Shown: positions 5,411 to 12,111 of the stretch, piece after piece
How positions within the stretch are numbered: the first letter of the stretch is position 1
Layout: every line of letters begins with the position of its first letter
From: Pseudomonadota bacterium
GTDB taxonomy: Bacteria; Myxococcota; Polyangia; Polyangiales; Polyangiaceae
NCBI GenBank assembly: GCA_023419055.1
Contig: JAEZYO010000530.1
Span: 1-12,111, forward strand
DNA: 12,111 nt
Reading direction: 5' to 3'
Notes under the pieces: model-generated
Seen by the model: only the letters and a program-made list of their open reading frames with translations
Database searches by the model: none
Told to the model about the DNA's origin: nothing
Made by a program: the position numbers and the translations under genes

Positions 5411-7366
5411 ATGCCTCGAGACTTCCCGCTCGCGAGCCTCAGCGGCCAAGCTCTGCTCGAGGCGATCCGGGAAGCGGCGGGCAATGCCGGAATCGGGCTC
5501 GCGGTCACGTTGAGCGACCTGGATCCGCCGCGCGTCCTGTACTTGAACGGCCGGGCCGAAGAGCTCCTCGGGCGCACGCGCGACGAGGTGGACTCGATCG
5601 GAATTTGGGGCTGCATCGCCCCCGAGCAGGTGCCGGAGCTGAAGCTTCGTCATCAGCTGCGCCTGCGCGGGGAGCCGGTCTCGCTCCACTACGAGGCGAC
5701 CATCGTCCAGCCGAGCGGCGAGCGCGTCGCCGTGGAGATGACGCACTCGGCGACCCCGCTCGACGACCACCTCGTGGTCGTGACGTTCCTCTTCGACGTG
5801 CGCGAGCGCAAGCGGGCCATCGAGGCGCTCGACGAGTCCAAGCGGCGCTTTCAACACGTCGTGGAGAACGCGCCGGACGGAGTGGCCGTGCTGCGCGGCC
5901 CCGTGATCGGCTTCCTGAACGAGCGCGCGGCCGCCATGCTCGGCCTGGAGCGCGCGATCGACGGCTACGGCCGGCTGATCACCGAGTTCTTGCACCCGGA
6001 CGACGCAGCGCGCGCGCGCGAGCGCATCATGGAGCTTTACCGGACGAACCAGCGCCTGAGCGAGCCGGCGGAGTACCGCTCCCGCTCGGCGGACGGGCGC
6101 GAGCTCTACGTCGAGATCTCTTCCATCCCCATCGAGCTCGACGGAGAAGCTGCGGTCGTCGCGTTCGCGCGAGACGTGACGGAGCGCAAGTCCATCCAGG
6201 CCAAGCTCGTGCAGGCCGATCGCCTGGCGTCGCTCGGCGTGCTCTCTGCCGGCGTCGCGCACGAGATCAATAACCCCCTCGCCTACGTGCTCCTGAACCT
6301 CGAGTTCCTGGAGCGCGAGCTCGACAAGCTCGGCGTCAGGCCGGAGAAGCTAGCATCGCTGAAGAGCCGCCTGCACGACGCGCGTCACGGCGCGGAGCGG
6401 GTGGCCACCATCGTGCGCGATCTTCGCACCTTCGCGCGCGGTGACGAGGGAGCCCGCACGCCCGTCCGCCTGACGAGCGCGATCGAGTCCGCGCTCAACA
6501 TCGCCAAGGCCGAGATCGAGCCGCGCGCGCGCATCGTGCGCCGCTACGACGAGGTGCCCCCGGCGGACGCCAACGCGAACCGCTTGGAGCAGGTCTTCTT
6601 GAACCTGCTCTTGAACGCGGCCCAGGCCATCCCGCCCGAAGGCGATCCGCAGGCTCACCGCATCGAGATCAGCGTGCGCCGCGCCGGCGAGAACGTGTGC
6701 GTCGACGTCCGCGACACGGGCATCGGGATGAGCGCGCCCGTGCTGGAGAAGATCTTCGATCCCTTCTTCACGACCAAGCCCGCCGGCGTCGGGACGGGCC
6801 TCGGGCTCCCGATCTGTCAGAGCATCGTGCGCGCGCTGGGCGGCGACCTGAGCGTGAAGAGCGCGCCGGGAGAAGGCAGCTGCTTCACGGTGTCGCTCCC
6901 GATCTGGAACGGCGATCCGCACCCCATCCTCACGCCGCTCCCGGTGCCCTCGCTGCCCCCTTCTCCGCGCGGACGCGTGCTCATCATCGACGACGAGGTC
7001 GCGGTCGGACGCACGCTGGCGCTCGTGCTCGGCGCCGAGCACGAGGTCACGGTGAAGACCAACGCGGCCGACGCGCTCGCGCTCCTCCACGAGGAGGGGC
7101 CAGAGGCGTTCGACGCCGTCCTCTGCGATCTGGTGATGCCGGGGATGACGGGCTTCGAGCTGTTTCAGACCGTTCAGCGCGAGCAACCGGAGCTCGCGGC
7201 GCGCTTCCTCTTCATGACCGGGGGGCTCGCGCCGCGCAGGCTCGGCGTCCAGCTGAGCCCGCAAACGCCGCTCTTCGAGAAGCCGTTCGAGCTCGACCAG
7301 ATCCGCGGGACGCTGCGCGCCCTGGTGCGCGAGCGCCGCGGCACCAAGCCTCCGCCCGCTCACTGA
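5411..7366 (+). CDS. soluble hybrid histidine kinase: PAS-PAS-HisKA-HATPase-REC
   Basis: A 651-residue cytoplasmic sensor kinase with no membrane segment. Domains in order: PAS about 25-135 ending in the PAC-like FDVRERKR; a second PAS about 145-260 ending FARDVTERK; HisKA with phosphoacceptor His284 in GVAHEINNP; HATPase with N-box Asn402 (NLLLNAAQA), G1 DTGIGM at 435-440, F-box FDPFFTTK, G2 GTGLGLP at 461-467; a Pro-rich linker about 502-520; and a receiver domain with Asp527/Asp528, phosphoacceptor Asp573 ([10 protein letters not shown]), Thr603 and Lys624. All catalytic residues are present, so intramolecular His-to-Asp phosphotransfer is expected. There is no DNA-binding output, hence phosphate probably leaves to an unlinked partner. 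ATG 5411 is the start; GAAGGG before it is only three bases away, so translation could be leaderless. Longer in-frame starts run into the divergent lipoprotein's promoter region. The 3' end overlaps the acyltransferase gene by 7 bp. Confidence 0.9.
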   Translation: MPRDFPLASLSGQALLEAIREAAGNAGIGLAVTLSDLDPPRVLYLNGRAEELLGRTRDEVDSIGIWGCIAPEQVPELKLRHQLRLRGEPVSLHYEATIVQPSGERVAVEMTHSATPLDDHLVVVTFLFDVRERKRAIEALDESKRRFQHVVENAPDGVAVLRGPVIGFLNERAAAMLGLERAIDGYGRLITEFLHPDDAARARERIMELYRTNQRLSEPAEYRSRSADGRELYVEISSIPIELDGEAAVVAFARDVTERKSIQAKLVQADRLASLGVLSAGVAHEINNPLAYVLLNLEFLERELDKLGVRPEKLASLKSRLHDARHGAERVATIVRDLRTFARGDEGARTPVRLTSAIESALNIAKAEIEPRARIVRRYDEVPPADANANRLEQVFLNLLLNAAQAIPPEGDPQAHRIEISVRRAGENVCVDVRDTGIGMSAPVLEKIFDPFFTTKPAGVGTGLGLPICQSIVRALGGDLSVKSAPGEGSCFTVSLPIWNGDPHPILTPLPVPSLPPSPRGRVLIIDDEVAVGRTLALVLGAEHEVTVKTNAADALALLHEEGPEAFDAVLCDLVMPGMTGFELFQTVQREQPELAARFLFMTGGLAPRRLGVQLSPQTPLFEKPFELDQIRGTLRALVRERRGTKPPPAH

Positions 7367-7370
7367 GCGG
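7356..7370. repeat. 15-bp palindrome holding both stop codons of a convergent overlap
   Basis: CCGCTCA-C-TGAGCGG is a perfect inverted repeat centred on 7363. The TGA of the kinase gene (7364-7366) and the TGA of the opposing acyltransferase gene (TCA, 7360-7362) lie in opposite arms. As RNA it could form a five-pair hairpin on either strand. Facing TGA stops are always mutually inverted; only the additional CCGC/GCGG pairs go beyond that. Confidence 0.45.
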
Positions 7371-8235
7371 CTTCGAGCTTCTCGCGGTGGGCGCGCTCTT
7401 CCTGGCCCAGACGCCCGATCGCCTCGAGCGTGCGATCGGCGACCGCCTGGTGCACCTTCGGCGTTCCCCGCTCGGCGTACAAATCCGAGAAGTCGATAGG
7501 CTCGCCGAACACGACCACGATCTTCTTCCCCGTGCGGTCGAAGTTGCTCCGCACCTGCCGGTAGAGGTCGTTGATGAGCCCGTTCACGAACACCGGGATC
7601 ACGATCACGCGCGAGTCGTGGATCACGCGCCCGACGCCGCGCTGCGCCGGCAAGAAGGTGTACGGGTCGTCGTCGCGCTTGCGCGTGCCTTCGGGGTGGA
7701 GCCCTGCGAAGAAGCCGCCGCGCGAGAGCAGCCAGGCGAGCTCGCCGAGGCTCGGGACGTTGAGCACCGCCTGGCGCCGCTCGCGGAAGATCGGCGGGTA
7801 CATGGCGAAGAAGCTCATCACGCCGTTCACGAACAAACCGAGCGGGGTCGTGTAGAAGAACGTCGAGCGCACCGGGAACACGATGCGGTGCCGCAGGCCG
7901 CGCCGCACGAGCTCGCTCATCACCACGTAGAGATCGAAGAAGCTCCGGTGGTTCGAGACCAGCACGTAGCTCTTGCCTGGGTCGAGCTCGGGCAGGCGCT
8001 CGAGGCCGTACACGTGGCGGAGGTGCTTGGTCGAGTGATGGATCCAACCCTGGCCGACGCTGCGCTGCAGCGAGCGCACCAGCCGGTCGAGCAGGCCCGG
8101 CTCGAAGGTGCGCCGGACGAACGAGATCAGGGCACGCTCGACGACGTTCAGGCGCCCCTTTCCGGCCCGGATCAGATCCGGTCGTTCGAGCTTCGAAAGC
8201 GCGCCACGCTCGCCGCCGTCGCCGTCGCCGCTCAC
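7360..8235 (-). CDS. PlsC-type lysophospholipid acyltransferase
   Basis: A 291-residue member of the PlsC/LPLAT family, expected to transfer an acyl group to a lysophosphatidate-like acceptor at the inner membrane. Diagnostic motifs are His96-X4-Asp101 in SNHRSFFD and His180-Pro-Glu-Gly-Thr-Arg185; further on, IVIPVFVNG at 211-219 matches the usual third block. A hydrophobic patch near 129-147 could dip into the membrane. I chose GTG 8235 because GAGGAG (8242-8247) sits six bases upstream; this Shine-Dalgarno overlaps the stop codon of the SseB-family gene, giving a tight operon with a 10-bp gap. The N-terminal about 40 residues are Gly/Asp-rich and not part of the core domain. Being about 50 residues longer than a minimal PlsC, it may be a specialised paralogue rather than the housekeeping enzyme. 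The acceptor cannot be inferred. Confidence 0.82.
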   Translation of the reverse strand: MSGDGDGGERGALSKLERPDLIRAGKGRLNVVERALISFVRRTFEPGLLDRLVRSLQRSVGQGWIHHSTKHLRHVYGLERLPELDPGKSYVLVSNHRSFFDLYVVMSELVRRGLRHRIVFPVRSTFFYTTPLGLFVNGVMSFFAMYPPIFRERRQAVLNVPSLGELAWLLSRGGFFAGLHPEGTRKRDDDPYTFLPAQRGVGRVIHDSRVIVIPVFVNGLINDLYRQVRSNFDRTGKKIVVVFGEPIDFSDLYAERGTPKVHQAVADRTLEAIGRLGQEERAHREKLEAAQ

Positions 8236-8241
8236 GCCGAA

Positions 8242-8247
8242 CTCCTC
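8242..8247 (-). promoter_or_regulatory. Shine-Dalgarno that fixes the acyltransferase GTG start
   Basis: GAGGAG on the minus strand, six bases before GTG 8235, overlapping the TGA of the upstream SseB-family gene. It supports GTG 8235 over earlier in-frame starts and implies translational coupling within the operon. Confidence 0.6.
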
Positions 8248-9025
8248 AGTCTTCCGGCTCCTCGAACACGATGTCGAGGTACCCGGGAGGCGGAAGCCGG
8301 TCACCCACCGCGGCGATCACCTTCTCCGCGATGGCTTTCCGATCGGCCTCGGTGTCCGCGACCACGACCGTCAGCGTGGGGTGCGGCTCGAGATCGCGCT
8401 CGGGGTTGAAGGTGCGCTCGAGTCGGTGCGCGCTGACGCGCGGCTCCGTCGCGAGCACGCGCTCGATGTCGCTCGCGATCGTCGGGTCGAGCCCCGTACC
8501 CTCCGCGACCAGGATCCGCTCGTCCTCGAGCGGGGGCAAATCCCCGAGGTAGCCGACCAGCGGCACGGGCTGACCCGAGAGGATGCTCGCGAGCTCGCTT
8601 CGCCTGAGGAATAGCTCGCTCTCGTGACCGGGGTTGATCACGAGCCCGAAAACGCGCTGCTCGTCGATCGCGTCGAGCGCCATCTCGCAAGCGAGGAGCG
8701 CTGGCAGCGTGCAGCCCTTGAGCTCGCCGCCCTCGGTCTTCCAGTCGAGCTCCCGCGCGACCGGCTCCATGATCGCAGGCTCCGAGAACAGGACCGCGTA
8801 GAACTGTCGGTCCTCGTCCGCGATCAGGTGTGGGTGAAGCTCGAGGTTACCCGTGAACTCGACCCGCTCGCCCTCTTCGGCGCCCGGCACGTCACGCGAG
8901 AGCGGAACAATCAGCTCACCTGCGCGGATCGCGTCGAGCAAGTCCGAAACGTCGCGACGGAGGCCTCTGCGCGCTCTTTCGAGGGCGATCGACAGGGGAT
9001 TCTCGGGTTCCGGCGGCGAGCTCAC
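8246..9025 (-). CDS. SseB-family protein (enhanced serine sensitivity type)
   Basis: A 259-residue cytoplasmic protein that I assign to the SseB family by pattern: N-terminal NPLSIALERARRG (9-21), AGELIVPL (35-42), QFYAVLFSEPAIMEPV (74-89), LVINPGHESELFLRRSEL (128-145), and a separate C-terminal SseB_C-like domain from about 180 to the end (PHPTLTVVVADTE, LPPPGYLDIVFEE). The family is named for an E. coli gene affecting serine sensitivity; its biochemical role is not established, and it is distinct from the Salmonella type III translocon protein also called SseB. GTG 9025 is preferred because the longer frame to 9127 would overlap the divergent peptidase gene and has a low-complexity Arg-rich start. 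No good Shine-Dalgarno is visible; GATACT lies nine bases before the GTG, hinting at a leaderless transcript. It leads the acyltransferase gene. Confidence 0.72.
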   Translation of the reverse strand: MSSPPEPENPLSIALERARRGLRRDVSDLLDAIRAGELIVPLSRDVPGAEEGERVEFTGNLELHPHLIADEDRQFYAVLFSEPAIMEPVARELDWKTEGGELKGCTLPALLACEMALDAIDEQRVFGLVINPGHESELFLRRSELASILSGQPVPLVGYLGDLPPLEDERILVAEGTGLDPTIASDIERVLATEPRVSAHRLERTFNPERDLEPHPTLTVVVADTEADRKAIAEKVIAAVGDRLPPPGYLDIVFEEPED

Positions 9026-9090
9026 GGCGCCCGCAGTATCACGAGCCCGCCCTCGACGCACGCGGTTCGCTCTGGCACGCTCTCTGCTCG

Positions 9091-10074
9091 ATGTCCCGCC
9101 CGCCCCGCTCGACGAGCGCCGAGCCACGCCGCGCCTTCTACCCCGAGATCGCGCCTTATCGCACCGGCTTCCTCAAGGTCTCGTCGGAGCACACCCTCTA
9201 CTTCGAAGAGTCGGGCAACCCCGAGGGTAAACCGGCAGTGTTTTTGCACGGCGGCCCGGGCAGCGGCACGAGCCCCAAGCAACGACGCTTCTTCGATCCG
9301 GCGCGTTATCGGATCGTGCTTTTCGATCAGCGCGGCTGCGGCAAGAGCAAGCCGCATGCCTCGTTGAAGGACAACACCACCTGGGACCTGGTCTCCGACA
9401 TCGAGGCGCTGCGCGAGCACCTCGGCATCGCGCGCTGGCTCGTGTTCGGCGGCTCCTGGGGCAGCACGCTCGCGCTCGCCTACGCAGAGAAGCATCCCGA
9501 CAGGGTGACGGAGCTCGTGCTGCGCGGCATCTTCTTGCTGCGGCGCTGGGAGCTCGAGTGGTTCTACCAGCGCGGCACCAGCCTGCTCTACGCGGACGCG
9601 TTCGAGAAGTACGTCTCCGTGATCCCGCCCGAGGAGCGCGGCGACCTGATCAACGCGTATTACAAGCGGCTCACCAGCGACAACCAGGTGGTGCAGAAAG
9701 AGGCGGCGCGCGCCTGGAGCGTCTGGGAAGCGAGCACGAGCTACCTGCTCCAGGACCAGGACTACATCCGGAGCTGCGCGGGGGACGAGTTCAGCCTCGC
9801 CTTCGCGCGCATCGAGTGCCATTACTTCGTGAACCAGGGATTTTTGTCCCGCGAAAACCAGCTGATCGAAGACGTCGGCGCGATTCGACACATCCCCGCG
9901 GTCATCGTTCAGGGGCGCTACGACGTCGTCTGCCCGATGCAGAGCGCCTGGGAGCTCCACAAGGCCTGGCCGGAAAGTGAGCTCCACGTCGTTCCGGACG
10001 CGGGACATTCCGCCTTCGAGCCGGGTATCATCCACGAGCTGATCGGCGCGACCGATCGCTTCGCGAAAGTATGA
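9091..10074 (+). CDS. pip: prolyl iminopeptidase, peptidase family S33
   Basis: A 327-residue alpha/beta hydrolase that removes N-terminal proline from peptides in the cytoplasm. Family landmarks: the opening block FYPEIAPYRTGFL (16-28), oxyanion motif His53-Gly-Gly-Pro-Gly57, FDQRGCGKSKPH (78-89), nucleophile elbow Gly-Gly-Ser122-Trp-Gly-Ser, the cap region from about 145 to 260, catalytic Asp278 in QGRYDVVCP and His306 in AGHSAFEPGI. Length is usual for the family. There is no signal peptide. ATG 9091 is the only sensible start before the conserved FYPEI block; it lacks a clear Shine-Dalgarno. The stop TGA overlaps the ATG of the next gene (ATGA, 10071-10074), so the large P-type ATPase-like gene is probably translated by coupling. 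There is no obvious metabolic reason for this pairing. Confidence 0.93.
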   Translation: MSRPPRSTSAEPRRAFYPEIAPYRTGFLKVSSEHTLYFEESGNPEGKPAVFLHGGPGSGTSPKQRRFFDPARYRIVLFDQRGCGKSKPHASLKDNTTWDLVSDIEALREHLGIARWLVFGGSWGSTLALAYAEKHPDRVTELVLRGIFLLRRWELEWFYQRGTSLLYADAFEKYVSVIPPEERGDLINAYYKRLTSDNQVVQKEAARAWSVWEASTSYLLQDQDYIRSCAGDEFSLAFARIECHYFVNQGFLSRENQLIEDVGAIRHIPAVIVQGRYDVVCPMQSAWELHKAWPESELHVVPDAGHSAFEPGIIHELIGATDRFAKV

Positions 10075-12111
10075 AAGCAGAGCTCAAGTCGGCCGTCGCC
10101 ACCGTCCTCAAACTCTTCGGCCCCCACCGCCGCCGCACCTTCCTCGGGGAAGGGCGCGCCCACATCGAAATCCGAGAGCTTGCGCCGAGCGAGCTCTCGG
10201 CCTTCACGCAGGCGGTGAAGAAGGAGCTCGAGCTCCCGGGCGTCGCGTGGGCGGACGTGAACGCGCTGCTCTCGCGCGTCATCGTCGCCGTCGACGCGCG
10301 CGGCCCCGATTTGTCGGAGCTCGTCGCGGCGGTCGAGCGCGCCGAGCAGAGCGCCGGGGTGCACGAGGCGCGCTTTCGCGAGAGCTCTTGGGAGCACCCG
10401 GCCGACGTCGAGGCCGCCGAGCGTTTGATTTTGGCACTGGCCGCGGACGCTTTCGGGGCGCTCGCGGGCTTCGGCTTGAAGTTCAGCCCGATCCCCGCCT
10501 CGCGCCTGGCCGGGACCGCGGCCTCCCTGCTCCAGATCGTGCAGTCCTCGCCGCGCCTCCGGCGCACGCTGGACGAGCGCTTCGGTCCGCTCCGGGCCGA
10601 TCTGCAGCTGAGCGTGGGCGCGGCGGTGGCGCTCGGCATCGCGCAGCGGCCGGGCAGCGCGCTGGTGGAGCTCGGAGAAAAGGCGATTCAGCTCGCCGAG
10701 GCCCGAGCGCGCAGGGCCGCGTTCGAGAAGCGCGAGCCCGAGCTGTTCGCGAAGCCGAGCGCCCCCGAGATCCCCGAGCGCGTCGATCCCCGTCCCCGCC
10801 CGCTGCCGCGCGGCCCCATCGAGGAGTACTCGGATCGCGCGGTCCTCGTGTCCCTCGGCGGCTTCGCCATCAGCCTCCTTACCACCCGCAGCGTCCAGCG
10901 CGCGGTCGCAGCGCTCTTCGGCGGCGTCCCCAAGCCGGCGCGCCTCGGGCGCGAGGTCTACGCCGCCGAGCTCGGGCGCACGCTCGCGCGCCGCGGCATC
11001 CTGGTGCTCGACAACGAGGTGCTGCGCCGCCTCGATCGCATCGACTGCCTCGTCTTGAGCTCCGATCTGGTCTCGCGCGGGCGCTTCGTGGTGCAAGAGT
11101 TCGCCGCCGCCCCGGGCGAGAACGAGGCCGAGCTCCGCGCGCTCCTCGACGACCTGTTCGAGGCCGAAGAGCCGCTGGTTCGCCGCGAGCGCGGCGGGAT
11201 TTACCTCCTGCCGCTCGCGCTCTCGGGCGCCACGGTGCCGAGCGAGCTCGCCCCCATCGCGGCGGGGCTCGGTCAAAAGGGCGGCCTCGCGGTCGCGATC
11301 GCGCGCGGGCACCACGTGCTCGCGCTGGCGGAGCTCGAGCTCATCCCGCGCACCGGCATCGAGGAGATCGTCTCCGCGGCGCACGAGGCGCAGATGCGCG
11401 TGGTCGTCGCCGCCTCGGACGACTCGGTGCTCGAGGGCCTGGCCGCCGACGACGTCATCCCCGAAAGTGAGGGCCTCTTGCGCGGCATCCGGCGCCTGCA
11501 GCGCGAAGGTCGCGCGGTCTGCGTGGTCGCGAGCGACGCCGCGCCCGGCCTCGCCGCCGCCGACGTCGCGATCGGCCTCACCAAGCCCGGCGCGAGCCCC
11601 GCCTGGGGCGCGCACCTGCTCTGCGACGACGATCTCTCCGACGTGCGCTTCATCATCAGCGCCTGCGTGTCGGCGAAGCAGATCGCCAAGCAGAGCGTGA
11701 ACATCGCGCTCGGCGCGGCGACGCTCGGCGCGCTGGTGAGCGCGGGCGGCGTCTTGCCCATGACCGGCCGGCGCGTGATCCGCGTCGTGAACGGCGCCTC
11801 GATGGTCGCGATGCTGAACGGCGCTCGCGGCTCGTTCCAGCTCAACCGCCAGAAGCTCCCGCCGCCGCGCGATCGCACGCCCTGGCACGCGCTCGAGGCG
11901 CGCGCCGTGATCGCCAAGCTCAAGACCAGTCCGGACGGCCTCGACCGGCGTGAAGCCATCGAGCGCCGCGGGCGCAAGGTCGGCCAGCGCTCGAGCCTGG
12001 TCGAGCTCGCGGAGGCGGTGAGCGACGAGCTCTTCAATCCGCTCGCGCCGCTGCTCGCCGCGGGCGCCGGGCTCTCGGCCGCCGTGGGCTCCTTCGGCGA
12101 CGCCAGCATGG
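10071..12111 (+). CDS. large P-type ATPase-like protein with a degenerate N-terminal ATPase module (3' end missing)
   Basis: The frame from ATG 10071 stays open to the window end: 680 codons with strong GC3. Residues about 27-95 look like a heavy-metal-associated fold (GVAWADVNALLSRVIVAVD) without its CxxC metal site. Hydrophobic segments lie near 118-136, 178-190 and 256-272. Residues about 285-580 resemble the soluble core plus following helices of a P-type ATPase (PKPARLGREVYAAELGRTLA, RRGILVLDNEVLRRLDRID), but at 327-337 the phosphorylation motif DKTGTLT is replaced by SSDLVSR, and at 487-493 the hinge TGDGxND is replaced by ASDAAPG. This half cannot be phosphorylated. From about 604 a cation-ATPase N-terminal domain begins (GLDRREAIERRGR, DELFNPLAPLL, SFGDASM), implying a second, possibly functional ATPase downstream. 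The plan recalls the very long CtpH/CtpI pumps of Mycobacterium. Transported ion unknown. Confidence 0.8.
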   Translation, partial: MKAELKSAVATVLKLFGPHRRRTFLGEGRAHIEIRELAPSELSAFTQAVKKELELPGVAWADVNALLSRVIVAVDARGPDLSELVAAVERAEQSAGVHEARFRESSWEHPADVEAAERLILALAADAFGALAGFGLKFSPIPASRLAGTAASLLQIVQSSPRLRRTLDERFGPLRADLQLSVGAAVALGIAQRPGSALVELGEKAIQLAEARARRAAFEKREPELFAKPSAPEIPERVDPRPRPLPRGPIEEYSDRAVLVSLGGFAISLLTTRSVQRAVAALFGGVPKPARLGREVYAAELGRTLARRGILVLDNEVLRRLDRIDCLVLSSDLVSRGRFVVQEFAAAPGENEAELRALLDDLFEAEEPLVRRERGGIYLLPLALSGATVPSELAPIAAGLGQKGGLAVAIARGHHVLALAELELIPRTGIEEIVSAAHEAQMRVVVAASDDSVLEGLAADDVIPESEGLLRGIRRLQREGRAVCVVASDAAPGLAAADVAIGLTKPGASPAWGAHLLCDDDLSDVRFIISACVSAKQIAKQSVNIALGAATLGALVSAGGVLPMTGRRVIRVVNGASMVAMLNGARGSFQLNRQKLPPPRDRTPWHALEARAVIAKLKTSPDGLDRREAIERRGRKVGQRSSLVELAEAVSDELFNPLAPLLAAGAGLSAAVGSFGDASM

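Noticed and set aside
6350..8409. Long open frames opposite or out of frame with the kinase and acyltransferase genes (minus 6350-8047, plus 6697-8409)
   Set aside because: They span the boundary of two genes with clear catalytic motifs and translate to Arg/His-rich low-complexity sequence without domains.
9026..9127. N-terminal extension of the SseB-family protein to 9127
   Set aside because: It would overlap the start of the divergent prolyl iminopeptidase gene, and the added residues are Arg/Ala/Ser low complexity.
9918..11888. A 656-codon open frame on the minus strand opposite the large P-type ATPase-like gene
   Set aside because: The plus-strand frame has strong third-position GC, recognisable motifs and runs to the window end. 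The minus frame is an Arg/Ala/Glu-rich low-complexity translation typical of shadows in high-GC DNA.
1..12111. CRISPR arrays, tRNA/rRNA genes, transposases, phage genes, toxin-antitoxin pairs
   Set aside because: No regularly spaced repeats, cloverleaf-like sequences or recognisable mobile or defence proteins were seen in either strand.

Overview
The window looks like a chromosomal segment of a myxobacterium (phylum Myxococcota, probably a Polyangia/Sorangium-type lineage). By eye it is about 70% G+C with very strong GC at third codon positions. The clearest taxonomic marker is a secreted protein ending in a MYXO-CTERM sorting tag (Gly-Gly-Cys-Gly-Cys, short hydrophobic helix, Arg-rich end), which is essentially confined to myxobacteria. 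Two lipoproteins and a soluble hybrid histidine kinase fit that group. I see no tRNA, rRNA, CRISPR array, insertion sequence, prophage or defence system; this is mostly ordinary core/accessory chromosome.

Layout. 2-274 (+): C-terminal end of an unrecognised gene. 401-595 (+): small charged hypothetical protein with a good start, followed by a hairpin. 728-1540 (+): MYXO-CTERM secreted protein. 1547-2722 (-): class I/II PLP aminotransferase, tail to tail with the former. 2807-3574 (+): lipoprotein alpha/beta hydrolase, then 3599-4600 (+): branched-chain aminotransferase (ilvE). 4605-5282 (-): hypothetical lipoprotein, tail to tail with ilvE. 5411-7366 (+): PAS-PAS-HisKA-HATPase-REC hybrid kinase, divergent from the lipoprotein. 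7360-8235 (-) and 8246-9025 (-): a two-gene operon of an SseB-family protein followed by a PlsC-type acyltransferase; the acyltransferase overlaps the kinase tail to tail by 7 bp. 9091-10074 (+): prolyl iminopeptidase, overlapping by ATGA the start of a very large gene, 10071 to beyond the window end (+), encoding a P-type ATPase-like protein whose first ~600 residues are a degenerate, catalytically dead P-type module.

How the genes relate. No single pathway unites the window. Amino-acid metabolism recurs: aminotransferase, branched-chain aminotransferase, prolyl iminopeptidase, and an SseB-family gene (a family named for serine sensitivity). The envelope recurs too: MYXO-CTERM protein, two lipoproteins, acyltransferase, P-type ATPase. 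Three tail-to-tail gene pairs are packed with gaps of 6 bp, 4 bp and an overlap of 7 bp, and each carries an inverted repeat at or inside the gene ends.

Most worth a second look: (i) the pseudo-P-type ATPase fused ahead of a second ATPase module; (ii) the ilvE-like enzyme, in which the near-universal PLP-binding Glu is Ser; (iii) the paired 9-bp direct repeats with 11-bp pitch against a TATAGT box upstream of the histidine kinase; (iv) the hairpins at all three convergent junctions. I did not find a convincing new multi-gene system.
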